A DNA stretch of 7,972 nt. Origin: an uncultured Megamonas sp. Lineage in GTDB: Bacteria; Bacillota; Negativicutes; Selenomonadales; Selenomonadaceae. Location: contig USIX01000106.1 of NCBI GenBank assembly GCA_900554895.1, positions 1 through 7,972 on the forward strand, given 5' to 3'. Numbering within the stretch: position 1 is the stretch's first letter; each line of letters begins with the position of its first letter. Under the pieces are notes generated by a model. That model ran no database searches. It was not told where the DNA came from and worked only from the letters and a program-made list of their open reading frames with translations. A program made the translations under genes and the position numbers. This document shows positions 1-6,626 of this stretch, one piece after another.

Positions 1-422
1 TGTCTGCAAAACTCAAAGAATATACAGTGGAAATCCGCGGCTGCGAAAAATGCCGTCAAATCTGTCCGGATTTAAAACCGGCAACAGATGAAGACTGGTC
101 TACCGAATACGGCGATTTAATTCTTTCCGTAAAAATCGTTGATGATGTTACAGAAGCTATCGACCATATCAATAAATTCGGCAGCGGCCATTCCGAAGCA
201 ATTATAACGGATAGCTACAAAAACGCTCTGTTGTTCCAGCGAAACGTCGATGCCGCAGCCGTTTACGTAAATGCTTCCACCCGCTTCACCGACGGCAATG
301 AATTCGGTTTCGGTGCGGAAATCGGTATCAGCACGCAGAAACTGCACGCCAGAGGACCGATGGGACTGGAAGCCCTTACGACCATGAAATATTTAATCTA
401 CGGCGAAGGTCAAACCCGCTGA
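1..422 (+). CDS. proA: Glutamate-5-semialdehyde dehydrogenase (gamma-glutamyl phosphate reductase), C-terminal part
   Basis: ProA reduces gamma-glutamyl phosphate to glutamate-5-semialdehyde with NADPH, the second step of proline synthesis in the cytoplasm. Only the last 139 residues are in the window; the reading frame is open from base 3 and runs off the left edge, so the catalytic cysteine lies outside. The visible part matches the conserved end of the family: FGSGHSEAI, then [17 protein letters not shown], then [12 protein letters not shown], then [14 protein letters not shown], ending in a [12 protein letters not shown] tail. An internal GTG at base 27 is not the start, because homology ([13 protein letters not shown]) continues upstream of it. 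Its TGA stop shares its last base with the ATG of the next small gene, suggesting translational coupling. Family identity is near certain from the motifs. Confidence 0.96.
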   Translation, partial: SAKLKEYTVEIRGCEKCRQICPDLKPATDEDWSTEYGDLILSVKIVDDVTEAIDHINKFGSGHSEAIITDSYKNALLFQRNVDAAAVYVNASTRFTDGNEFGFGAEIGISTQKLHARGPMGLEALTTMKYLIYGEGQTR

Positions 423-568
423 TGTTTCATTCTCTTTTTAAACTGTTTAAAAGTTATTACGCTACACCGAAAGGCAGACACGATATCAATGATTACACCC
501 GTGCAGCCGTACTTGTTGTTATTGTGTCTATCATAATTTCATTGATTTTAGCATATTTTATTTTATAA
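422..568 (+). CDS. Unrecognised 48-residue single-span membrane protein
   Basis: I do not recognise this protein. The frame opens with ATG on the last base of the proA stop (TGATG) and closes with TAA 15 bases before nadD. The first 27 residues are basic (K7, K10, K17, R19, R27) and contain an aromatic-rich start ([13 protein letters not shown]) and a polar stretch around residues 16-27. Residues 28-48 are almost wholly hydrophobic (AAVLVVIVSIIISLILAYFIL) and end the protein, so it looks like a tail-anchored single helix with the N-terminus inside (positive-inside rule). There is no signal-peptidase site. A GAAGG at 405-409 sits 12 bases upstream, a slightly long spacing, so coupling to proA translation is likely. 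That it is a real gene is inferred from the stop-start overlap, a composition typical of a membrane segment, and its exact fit in the gap between proA and nadD. Function is unknown. Confidence 0.6.
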   Translation: MFHSLFKLFKSYYATPKGRHDINDYTRAAVLVVIVSIIISLILAYFIL

Positions 569-583
569 TATACGGAGTAACAT

Positions 584-1174
584 ATGAAAAAAATCGGTAT
601 TATGGGTGGTACTTTCGACCCTATTCATGTAGGGCATTTAATGATAGCGGAAGCTGTATGGGATGAATATAAATTGGAAAAAGTTTTATTCATTCCTTCG
701 GCGAACCCGCCGCATAAACCTGATGTGCTGACTTCCGCCAAGCATCGCTTCAACATGACACTGCTCGCTACATGTTCCAATCCTCATTTTGAAGTATCAT
801 CTATTGAAATGGACCGCAAAGGTCCTTCCTATACTATCGACACAATAAAAGACCTGAAAAAAATATACGGCGACGATACGGATTTTTATTTCATCATCGG
901 TGCCGACTGTATTCACGAACTGCCGACCTGGCACAAAATAGACGAACTTTTAAAAATCTGCAAATTTATCGCCACAAAACGACCTAGTTATAAATTAGAT
1001 TTAAGTATTATTGCAAAAGAATTCAGTGATTATAACATTCAACTATTGGAAACACCGGAACTGGAAATTTCTTCCACTGATATTCGTCAGCGCATAAAAA
1101 AAGGCTATTCCATTCAATACATAACCACCGAACAAGTTCAGCAATATATTCGCAAAGAAGAGCTTTATTTATAA
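584..1174 (+). CDS. nadD: Nicotinate-nucleotide adenylyltransferase
   Basis: NadD transfers AMP from ATP to nicotinate mononucleotide to make deamido-NAD, a step shared by de novo and salvage NAD synthesis in the cytoplasm. The 196-residue product has the usual family length. The N-terminal nucleotidyltransferase signature GGTFDPIHVGH is at residues 8-18, with the HxGH pair (H15, H18) that contacts ATP phosphates. A PSANPPHK segment follows near residues 38-45, a FIIGADC segment lies near residue 105, and the second signature ISSTDIR is at residues 162-168. A GGAG at 574-577 lies 6 bases before the ATG. Upstream neighbours are proA and a small membrane protein gene. The genes often found after nadD in Firmicutes, yqeK (HD hydrolase) and rsfS, are not here; a 129-base gap leads to rodZ instead. 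No hairpin terminator is visible after the stop. Confidence 0.96.
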   Translation: MKKIGIMGGTFDPIHVGHLMIAEAVWDEYKLEKVLFIPSANPPHKPDVLTSAKHRFNMTLLATCSNPHFEVSSIEMDRKGPSYTIDTIKDLKKIYGDDTDFYFIIGADCIHELPTWHKIDELLKICKFIATKRPSYKLDLSIIAKEFSDYNIQLLETPELEISSTDIRQRIKKGYSIQYITTEQVQQYIRKEELYL

Positions 1175-1220
1175 ACTGGCTTATTGTATAATTGTTTGTA
1201 AAGTTATTACCTGTATTGTT

Positions 1221-1250
1221 TAGACACTACAGACCAACATTTGTTACAAT
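1221..1250 (+). promoter_or_regulatory. Possible sigma-70-type promoter for rodZ-nrdR
   Basis: TAGACA at 1221-1226 (5 of 6 against TTGACA) and TACAAT at 1245-1250 (5 of 6 against TATAAT) are separated by 18 bases, in the only sizeable gap between nadD and rodZ. Transcription would begin near 1257, about 47 bases before the chosen rodZ ATG. A weaker pair, TTGTTT at 1192-1197 and TATTGT at 1214-1219 with 16 bases between, lies just upstream. This is consensus matching by eye only. Confidence 0.45.
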
Positions 1251-1303
1251 CACCGGCTCAAAACCGGAAATATATGTCATATCAAATGAAGAAGGAGACC
1301 GCA

Positions 1304-2233
1304 ATGTTAGGGGATTTATTACGCCAAACGCGTGAACAGAAAAATTTATCACTGGATGATGTCGAAAAGGGTACCAATATCCGCAAACTCTATATCAAAG
1401 CCATCGAAGACGGCAATTATGACAAGCTTCCGGGAGAAGTTTTCTTAAAAGGATTTATTAAAACTTATGGCAAATTTTTAGGATTGGACGGACAAAAACT
1501 CATTGAACAGTACAAAGCTGAAAAAAATCCTTCCGTTTCATCCGAAGAAAAACCAGAGCCGACGCCGCCTGCTTCTGAACCTGCCGCCGCGACGGACAAT
1601 GCAGTCCCAGAAAAAGAAAGCAAACAGCCGGAAAAAACTGTCAAATCGAACAAACCAGCTGCTAAATCTGTACCGAATATTGATAATTTCAACGACAGCA
1701 GAAAATATCTGGAAACGAAAAATTCCAGCAGCAGCAAGAAAAATATCATTATAATTGCCGTTATTATTATAGCAATTATCGCCGGTGCGATTGCCTTCCT
1801 ATCCAGTCAGGGCTCTGACAGTGAAACAGCACCGAAAAATCAGACACAGCAAACACAGCAGACGCAGCAGCCTGAACAAAACGAAAATGCTACCGCACCT
1901 GCACCTGCTCCTGTAAACGGCAGTGAAGTAAGCGCCGTATTCAGTCAGGACTGCTGGACAGAAGTAACAGTAGACGGCAATACTGTATTGTCTGAAACGG
2001 TTAAAGCCGGTTCCACTTTAAATTGGAAAGGCAATAATCAAGTTGAAATAACCGTCGGCAATGCCGGAGCCGTTGATATCACTTTCAACGGACAGCCTCA
2101 GGGTAAAATGGGGGATGTCGGAGCTGTCGTAACGAAAGCATTCCCTGCACAAAATGCAGCAGCTGCTACTCAGCCAAATGCTCAAACCTCTCAACAGCCG
2201 GCAAACACGCCTGCTCAGCAGCAAAATCAGTAA
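1304..2233 (+). CDS. rodZ: RodZ-like cell-shape protein: helix-turn-helix, one membrane span, DUF4115
   Basis: RodZ proteins sit in the inner membrane, bind MreB through a cytoplasmic helix-turn-helix and help organise the elongation machinery. The 309-residue product has this layout. Residues 1 to about 65 form the HTH domain (LGDLLRQTREQKNLSLDDV, then YIKAIEDGNYDKLPGEVFLKGFIKTY). Residues about 75-145 are a Pro/Glu/Lys/Ala-rich linker. Residues about 148-167 are an Ile/Ala-rich membrane span preceded by a basic SSKK. Residues about 180-205 are Gln/Thr/Pro-rich. Residues about 208-280 match the RodZ C-terminal domain (CWTEVTVDG, then LNWKGNNQVEITVGNAGAVDI). A Gln/Ala/Pro tail follows. The ATG at 1304 was chosen because AAGGAG at 1292-1297 is well placed and homology starts at MLGDLLR; a TTG at 1241 would add 21 residues without homology. 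nrdR follows after 37 bases, probably cotranscribed. Confidence 0.88.
   Translation: MLGDLLRQTREQKNLSLDDVEKGTNIRKLYIKAIEDGNYDKLPGEVFLKGFIKTYGKFLGLDGQKLIEQYKAEKNPSVSSEEKPEPTPPASEPAAATDNAVPEKESKQPEKTVKSNKPAAKSVPNIDNFNDSRKYLETKNSSSSKKNIIIIAVIIIAIIAGAIAFLSSQGSDSETAPKNQTQQTQQTQQPEQNENATAPAPAPVNGSEVSAVFSQDCWTEVTVDGNTVLSETVKAGSTLNWKGNNQVEITVGNAGAVDITFNGQPQGKMGDVGAVVTKAFPAQNAAAATQPNAQTSQQPANTPAQQQNQ
1841..1870 (+). repeat. Short 9-base tandem repeat within rodZ
   Basis: Three near-identical 9-base units (CAGACACAG, CAAACACAG, CAGACGCAG) at 1841-1867, followed by another CAG, encode repeated Gln-Thr-Gln in the extracytoplasmic linker of RodZ. The units differ only at third or silent positions, so the protein repeat is cleaner than the DNA repeat. 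It is a low-complexity spacer, not a mobile element. Confidence 0.7.
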
Positions 2234-2270
2234 TTCAAATATAACATTTTAAGGGAAGGTGAATGATTTT

Positions 2271-2738
2271 ATGAAATGCCCGTTCTGTGCAGCTCCCGAT
2301 AGCCGTGTGGTGGACTCGCGTACTACCGATGATGGTAATTCCATAAGACGACGCCGTGAATGTACAGTTTGCGGCAAACGGTTCACCACTTACGAAGCTG
2401 TTGAAAAAGTGCCTTTAATGGTCATAAAAAATGACGGACGCCGTGCAGTTTTCGATAAAGAAAAATTGTTAAAAGGCATTATCCGTTCCTGTTACAAAAG
2501 GGATATTCCCGCTGAAAAAATAATAAAACTGGCCGATGAAATTGAAAAAGAACTGCGAAATATGATGAGGCATGAAATATCCAGCAAAACAATCGGCGAA
2601 GTCGTCATGAAATATCTAAAAACCTTTGATAAAGTAGCTTATATCCGTTTTGCCTCCGTTTACCGCAAATTCTCAGATATCGACAATTTCAAACAGGAAT
2701 TGGAAAATCTCAACTCTGTCAATAAAGATAAAAATTAA
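2271..2738 (+). CDS. nrdR: Transcriptional repressor NrdR
   Basis: NrdR represses ribonucleotide reductase genes; a zinc ribbon binds paired NrdR boxes and an ATP-cone domain senses ATP/dATP. The 155-residue product is close to the usual length of about 150. The zinc ribbon has C3, C6, C31 and C34 (MKCPFC, then [13 protein letters not shown]), with the highly conserved SIRRRRE run at residues 24-30. The ATP-cone covers roughly residues 47-137, including [20 protein letters not shown] and the conserved end [14 protein letters not shown] chose the ATG at 2271, which gives the family's standard MKCPFC start; an in-frame GTG at 2259 lies inside the GGAAGGTG that acts as ribosome binding site (2254-2261). 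No ribonucleotide reductase gene is in the window, so its targets are elsewhere. A strong terminator follows the stop at once. Confidence 0.96.
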   Translation: MKCPFCAAPDSRVVDSRTTDDGNSIRRRRECTVCGKRFTTYEAVEKVPLMVIKNDGRRAVFDKEKLLKGIIRSCYKRDIPAEKIIKLADEIEKELRNMMRHEISSKTIGEVVMKYLKTFDKVAYIRFASVYRKFSDIDNFKQELENLNSVNKDKN

Positions 2739-2765
2739 CAAAGGCTCACTTCGGTGAGCTTTTTT
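2739..2765 (+). terminator. Rho-independent terminator after nrdR
   Basis: A perfect 6-bp stem GCTCAC (2744-2749) / GTGAGC (2754-2759) closes on a stable TTCG tetraloop and is followed by six Ts (2760-2765). A-T and G-T pairing between the preceding AAAG and the T tract can lengthen the stem. It starts immediately after the nrdR TAA and should end the rodZ-nrdR transcript. The next gene begins only 33 bases beyond the T tract. Confidence 0.92.
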
Positions 2766-2783
2766 CTTATTAATACTAAAACT

Positions 2784-2788
2784 GGAGG
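2784..2788 (+). promoter_or_regulatory. Ribosome binding site that sets the TTG start of the radical SAM gene
   Basis: GGAGG at 2784-2788 lies 10 bases before TTG at 2799. No ATG exists in this frame until well inside the conserved region, and the GTG at 2754 that opens the frame sits in the terminator hairpin, so this strong site fixes the start at the TTG. Confidence 0.75.
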
Positions 2789-2798
2789 AAGAATTTTT

Positions 2799-4526
2799 TT
2801 GACTTGGAAACTAAAACAGAATTTACAAAAAATCCTGGAAGCCGAACAGGGTTATTATATTTTTCCGGCAGGCGCGCGCACGCCGTTTGCTCTTTTATAC
2901 CCTAATTCCTATTTTGTCGGCATGTCCAATCTCGGTTTTCATATAATCTATGAACAAATAAATGAGCGCAAAGACAGTGCCTGTGAACGTTTTTTCCTGC
3001 CGGAAAAAGCCGAACTTGCCGAACATGAACGTACCGGCACACCGCTTATGAGCATTGAACATCAGCAGCCGCTGTATGAATTTCCGTTAATCGGTTTTGC
3101 TGTTTCTTTTGAAATGGATTACTTCAACATTCTTAAGATGCTGTCGCTCGGCAAAGTGGAGCTCTTAGCGCAAAACCGTACGGAAAAAGACCCTATTATT
3201 ATAGCAGGCGGTCCATGCGCCACTTTCAATCCCGAACCTTTATCCCTATTTATTGATGCCTTCATCATCGGCGAAGGCGAAGAAACGATTAACCGTTTTC
3301 TTGATGTATATCATCAAGAAAAAAATAAAAATCTGTCACGCAGCGAACTGCTGTTACAGCTGGCAAAAATTCCCGGCGTGTACGTACCGCGCTTTTATGA
3401 ACATATCTACGATGAAAAAAATAATCTGACTGCCATTAAAGCCGATGCTCGCGTACCTGTCAAAGTTGTGCGCCAATGGATACGCAATCTGGACAATTAC
3501 AGCGGGAAAACAGTCATTACCACGCAACATACAGAATTTAATCTGTTCCTGATTGAAACCTCCCGCGGCTGCGGTCGCCACTGCCGTTTCTGCATGGCAG
3601 GCTACTGCTTTAGAAAACCTCGTCACCGCAGTCTGAACAAATTAATCGACCTATTGCCAGAAGCGGCAAAACTTGACAAAAAAGTCGGTCTTATGGGTCC
3701 TGCAATCTCTGATTATCCGCAAATAAACGAGCTGTGCCGTAAAATCCGTGAACTGAATTTGCCAATGTCCGTTGCTTCATTCCGTGCCGATTCCGTAACA
3801 AAAGAGCTGGTTGAAGCACTGGCACAAAGCGGTCAACGCACATTGACGCTTGCACCGGAAGCTGGCAGTGCAAAAATACGCAATGTAATCAATAAAGGCA
3901 TTGAAGAAGAACATTTATTCAATGCAGTGAAAATGGGCATACAGGCAGGCGTAAAAAACTACCGCATGTATATTATGGTCGGCCTGCCGAAAGAAACAAA
4001 AGAGGATATTGATGCTATAATCGATATGACTGTCCGCTTAAAAAAATACATGGAACAGTCCGGTTCCAAAGGAATACTCACACTCAGCATAAATCCGTTT
4101 ATCGCTAAACCCTGTACGCCGTTTCAATGGCTGCCTATGGCTGATTTGAAGCAGACGGAAAAATATTTTAAACTGATAAAAGCCAGCCTGAAAAAATATA
4201 AAAATATTGAAGTCCAATTTGAATCGACAAAAGAAACCTACATTCAGGGCATATTGGCACGCGGCGACCGCCTTATCGCCAGAGCTTTGCTGAATGCACA
4301 TTTAAACGGCGGCAGTAAAGCATTTAAACGTGCTTTGAAACAGCTGGGCTTAAACGGCGACAACTATTTATACCGCGAACGCAGCAGTGAGGAACTCCTG
4401 CCATGGGACAGCCTCGATATGGGCTTTACGAAAGAATATCTTTTACATGAGCTTGATATGGCTATGCAGGAAAAACATACCGTTCAATGCTTCGACGGCT
4501 GCAAACGCTGCGGCGTATGCAAATAA
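2799..4526 (+). CDS. Radical SAM protein with cobalamin-binding-like N-terminal region, related to TIGR03960
   Basis: The substrate is unknown to me. The 575-residue product starts with TTG. Residues about 20-170 resemble the N-terminal, B12-binding-like region of the TIGR03960 group: ALLYPNSYFVGMSNLGFHI, ERFF, an IGFAVSFEMDYFNIL segment, IIAGGPCATFNPEP with GGPC at 137-140, and DAFIIGEGEE. The radical SAM core follows with CxxxCxxC at C258, C262 and C265 (RGCGRHCRFCMAGYC), expected to hold the 4Fe-4S cluster that cleaves S-adenosylmethionine. Later core elements include TLAPEAGSAKIR near residue 352 and YIMVGLPKET near residue 390. The last 12 residues carry C564, C568, C571 and C574, a possible second Fe-S site. 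There is no TRAM domain, so it is not a MiaB/RimO-type methylthiotransferase. pgeF begins 10 bases after the stop and is probably cotranscribed. Enzyme class is confident; function is open. Confidence 0.88.
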   Translation: MTWKLKQNLQKILEAEQGYYIFPAGARTPFALLYPNSYFVGMSNLGFHIIYEQINERKDSACERFFLPEKAELAEHERTGTPLMSIEHQQPLYEFPLIGFAVSFEMDYFNILKMLSLGKVELLAQNRTEKDPIIIAGGPCATFNPEPLSLFIDAFIIGEGEETINRFLDVYHQEKNKNLSRSELLLQLAKIPGVYVPRFYEHIYDEKNNLTAIKADARVPVKVVRQWIRNLDNYSGKTVITTQHTEFNLFLIETSRGCGRHCRFCMAGYCFRKPRHRSLNKLIDLLPEAAKLDKKVGLMGPAISDYPQINELCRKIRELNLPMSVASFRADSVTKELVEALAQSGQRTLTLAPEAGSAKIRNVINKGIEEEHLFNAVKMGIQAGVKNYRMYIMVGLPKETKEDIDAIIDMTVRLKKYMEQSGSKGILTLSINPFIAKPCTPFQWLPMADLKQTEKYFKLIKASLKKYKNIEVQFESTKETYIQGILARGDRLIARALLNAHLNGGSKAFKRALKQLGLNGDNYLYRERSSEELLPWDSLDMGFTKEYLLHELDMAMQEKHTVQCFDGCKRCGVCK

Positions 4527-4536
4527 AGGAGGAAAC

Positions 4537-5355
4537 ATGTTTTTTTTATACCACAATACCGATAATCTCTGGTACGGCAAATTCTCCGTTTTTCCAGAAG
4601 ATAAAGTTATTCATGCTGTATCAACCCGTTTCGGTGGTACAAGTCAAGCACCTTTTGACGGACTTAATCTGGCACTGCATGTCGGTGATAAAGAAGCGGA
4701 TGTTTTGAAAAACCGTCGCCTATTTACCAAAGGACTCGGACTTGAACCGTCCTGTATAACTACCTGTCAACAGGTTCACGGTAATAAAATTGCCTGCATT
4801 ACAGCAGAAAATATCGGTGCAGGCGCCAGTTCTTTAAGTGATACAATAAAAGACGTCGACGCTTTGGTAACTAATCTGCCGAATGCGGCATTAACCTTGT
4901 TTTTTGCCGACTGCACGCCGATTATGCTGTACGACCCCGTTCATCACGCAATCGCTGCAGCTCACGGCGGTTGGCGCGGTACAGCAGGTGAAATTTCTCT
5001 GCATACACTGGAAATGATGCACAAAAAATTCGGCACTCAGCCTGCCGACTGTCTGGCTTCAGTCGGTCCCAATATCGGCTCATGCTGCTATGAAATAGGA
5101 GATGATGTGGCGCAGATATTCAAAAATCTGTATAAAGAAAATGACTCCCTAATTTTACAGCGTGATAAAACGACGCAGAAATATCATCTTAATTTGCAGA
5201 AAGCCAACGTGCTTACATTGCAGAAAGCCGGCTTAAAAATACAAAACATTGATACTGCCGATACATGTACCGCCTGCAACAGCAAGATATTTTTCTCCTA
5301 TCGCGCCGACAAGGGCACAACAGGCCGCATTGCCTGTATTATCGCTTTAAAATAA
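4537..5355 (+). CDS. pgeF: Peptidoglycan editing factor PgeF (YlmD/YfiH, multicopper-polyphenol-oxidase-like fold)
   Basis: This family has been called laccase-like. Relatives act on purine nucleosides, and E. coli YfiH (PgeF) prevents wrong amino acids entering the peptidoglycan stem. The 272-residue product has the family's metal-site motifs in order: QQVHGNKI near residue 77, FFADCTPI near residue 127 and AAHGGWRG near residue 143, with His, Cys and His as expected zinc ligands. SVGPNIGSCCYEIGDDV follows, and the C-terminal signature is CTACNSKIFFSYRADKGTTGR-like. The ATG at 4537 was chosen because AAGGAGG at 4526-4532 precedes it and homology begins there; the frame is open back to 4387, but that part overlaps the upstream gene out of frame. 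It corresponds to ylmD of the Bacillus ylm cluster, and yggS (ylmE) follows. Confidence 0.93.
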   Translation: MFFLYHNTDNLWYGKFSVFPEDKVIHAVSTRFGGTSQAPFDGLNLALHVGDKEADVLKNRRLFTKGLGLEPSCITTCQQVHGNKIACITAENIGAGASSLSDTIKDVDALVTNLPNAALTLFFADCTPIMLYDPVHHAIAAAHGGWRGTAGEISLHTLEMMHKKFGTQPADCLASVGPNIGSCCYEIGDDVAQIFKNLYKENDSLILQRDKTTQKYHLNLQKANVLTLQKAGLKIQNIDTADTCTACNSKIFFSYRADKGTTGRIACIIALK

Positions 5356-5388
5356 ATTTAGCTCAGCTATGGATAAATTCAGCTAAAT
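5356..5388 (+). repeat. Inverted repeat between pgeF and yggS
   Basis: ATTTAGCT at 5356-5363 and its exact reverse complement AGCTAAAT at 5381-5388 flank a 17-base spacer. The sequence starts directly after the pgeF stop. No T run follows on the + strand, so it is not a standard terminator. An additional AGCT at 5365-5368 inside the spacer allows alternative pairing. It could be an operator or an mRNA 3' end hairpin; the sequence alone cannot decide. Confidence 0.5.
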
Positions 5389-5398
5389 ATTATATTAT
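5370..5398 (+). promoter_or_regulatory. Weak candidate promoter for yggS-sepF-ylmH-lspA-rluD
   Basis: TGGATA at 5370-5375 (4 of 6 against TTGACA) and TATTAT at 5393-5398 (5 of 6 against TATAAT) are 17 bases apart in the AT-rich 78-base gap before yggS. The right arm of the inverted repeat lies between these two elements. The match is modest, and AT-rich DNA gives such matches by chance. Confidence 0.33.
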
Positions 5399-5433
5399 AA
5401 AATAGACTATGAATTCAGAAGGTGACCTCCATT

Positions 5434-6123
5434 ATGATAGTGGAAAATTTAAAAACCGTACAAAATAACATTAAAGAAAGTATAAAAAAACGTCATAATA
5501 TCATCAGTAATGATGTTTTATTGGTAGCCGTTACCAAAAATCACGATGTTGAAGCTATGCGTCAGGCTATTGATACCGGTGCTGCCGTTATCGGCGAAAA
5601 CCGCGTTCAGGAAGCAGCTCAGAAATACGCTACGCTTGACCGCAATGCCACCTGGCATTTAATCGGCCATTTGCAGACAAACAAAGTAAAGCATGCCGTA
5701 AAAATTTTTGATATGATTGAATCCGTAGACAGCATTAAACTGGCTGAAGCAATTAACAAAGAAGCTGCCAAATTAGATAAAGTTCAAAAAATCCTCGTGC
5801 AGGTTAACCTTGTCAAGGAAGCCTCCAAAACAGGCGTATATCTGGAAGACCTGGATGAACTTCTGTCCGCTATTGATACTATGGATAATTTAAAACTCAT
5901 GGGACTTATGTTCATTGCACCTATCGCGGAAAATCCAGAAGATGTTCGTCCTATGTTTAATCAAATGTATAATTTGTTCATCAAGGTTCAAAAAATGCCG
6001 CTAGTTCATGCTGATATTAAATATCTGTCCATGGGCATGACGCATGATTACGAGATAGCCATTGAAGAAGGCGCCAATATCGTCCGCGTCGGCACTGCTA
6101 TTTTCGGGCCTCGTCAATATTAA
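5434..6123 (+). CDS. yggS: YggS family PLP homeostasis protein (YlmE)
   Basis: YggS/YlmE/PLPBP proteins bind pyridoxal 5'-phosphate in a single-domain TIM barrel like that of alanine racemase, lack known catalysis, and keep free PLP balanced in the cytoplasm. The 229-residue product has the family length. The PLP lysine is K35 in LLVAVTK (residues 29-35). Further signatures are IGENRVQEA, WHLIGHLQTNKVK, a VQVNLVKEASKTG segment, GLMFIAP, and LSMGMTHDYEIAIEEGAN with VRVGTAIFG near the C-terminus, whose Ser, Gly and Arg contact the phosphate. The ATG at 5434 has AAGGTG (5419-5424) 9 bases upstream; the in-frame GTG at 5422 overlaps that site and is unlikely. It sits between pgeF and sepF as ylmE does in Bacillus, and sepF follows after 27 bases. 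Confidence 0.95.
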   Translation: MIVENLKTVQNNIKESIKKRHNIISNDVLLVAVTKNHDVEAMRQAIDTGAAVIGENRVQEAAQKYATLDRNATWHLIGHLQTNKVKHAVKIFDMIESVDSIKLAEAINKEAAKLDKVQKILVQVNLVKEASKTGVYLEDLDELLSAIDTMDNLKLMGLMFIAPIAENPEDVRPMFNQMYNLFIKVQKMPLVHADIKYLSMGMTHDYEIAIEEGANIVRVGTAIFGPRQY

Positions 6124-6150
6124 CTCATAAAACTGTAAGGAGATAAAATC

Positions 6151-6597
6151 ATGAGTATCGTAGACAAATTTCGCAATAAAATGGGAATGAACCAGGAAAA
6201 CGAAGAATATGTTGAAGAACAGACAGCTGCAGTTCAGGAAGAACCTGCGGATAATAATTACCAACAGGCTGATAATGTAGTTGACTTCAAAAATAAGGCA
6301 AAAACTAACAATCAAATGAAAGTAATGGTAATTGAACCTGTTTCTTTCGATGATGCTCAGCAGGTTGCCGACCATATAAGAAATCACAAACCTGTCGTCG
6401 TAAATTTTGAAAATACGAACGGCGACATAGCTAAACGTATTATTGACTTTATCAGCGGTACAACGTATGCTCTGTCCGGCGATATAAAAAAAGTCGGCAA
6501 AAATGTTTTCATGTGCGCACCGGATAATGTCAGTGTAAATTTCTCGGAAGAACATAAAAAACAATCGCAAAATACCACTATGCCGTGGGAAGATTAA
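6151..6597 (+). CDS. sepF: Cell division protein SepF
   Basis: SepF anchors FtsZ filaments to the membrane, assembles into rings that shape the septum, and overlaps in role with FtsA. The 148-residue product has the three usual parts. Residues 1 to about 13 (MSIVDKFRNKMGM) can form the membrane-binding amphipathic helix. Residues about 16-52 are a Glu/Gln/Asn-rich linker. Residues about 55-137 form the SepF core (MVIEPVSFDDAQQVADHI, then KPVVVNFENTNGDIAKRIIDFISGTTYALSG, spread over positions 57-112, and KKVGKNVFMCAPDNVSV). AAGGAG at 6137-6142 lies 8 bases before the ATG. Neighbours are yggS upstream and ylmH downstream after 29 bases; ylmG (YggT family), often found between sepF and ylmH, is absent. 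Confidence 0.95.
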   Translation: MSIVDKFRNKMGMNQENEEYVEEQTAAVQEEPADNNYQQADNVVDFKNKAKTNNQMKVMVIEPVSFDDAQQVADHIRNHKPVVVNFENTNGDIAKRIIDFISGTTYALSGDIKKVGKNVFMCAPDNVSVNFSEEHKKQSQNTTMPWED

Positions 6598-6626
6598 TAT
6601 AAACTACAAAGGAATGATTTAACACA

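Noticed and set aside
1241..1303. TTG-started 21-residue extension of rodZ
   Set aside because: It has no good ribosome binding site, no homology to RodZ, overlaps the candidate -10 element, and a well-placed AAGGAG precedes the ATG at 1304.
1503..1754. 83-codon + strand frame inside rodZ
   Set aside because: It is a shadow of the Lys/Pro-rich rodZ linker; the product is a basic low-complexity sequence with no start signal.
2754..2798. GTG-started 15-residue extension of the radical SAM protein
   Set aside because: The GTG lies in the descending arm of the nrdR terminator hairpin and has no ribosome binding site, whereas GGAGG sits before the TTG at 2799.
4387..4536. 50-residue N-terminal extension of pgeF
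   Set aside because: It overlaps the 3' end of the radical SAM gene in another frame; the family start and a strong AAGGAGG point to 4537.
6001..6570. Minus-strand open frame of 189 codons across the end of yggS and most of sepF
   Set aside because: It lies antisense to two confidently identified genes, its product has no recognisable motif, and a long antisense frame can arise by chance opposite coding sequence.
6614..6622. Two-codon minimal frame (ATG ATT TAA) just before ylmH
   Set aside because: The nearby AAAGGA abuts the ATG with no spacing, so initiation there is unlikely; probably chance.
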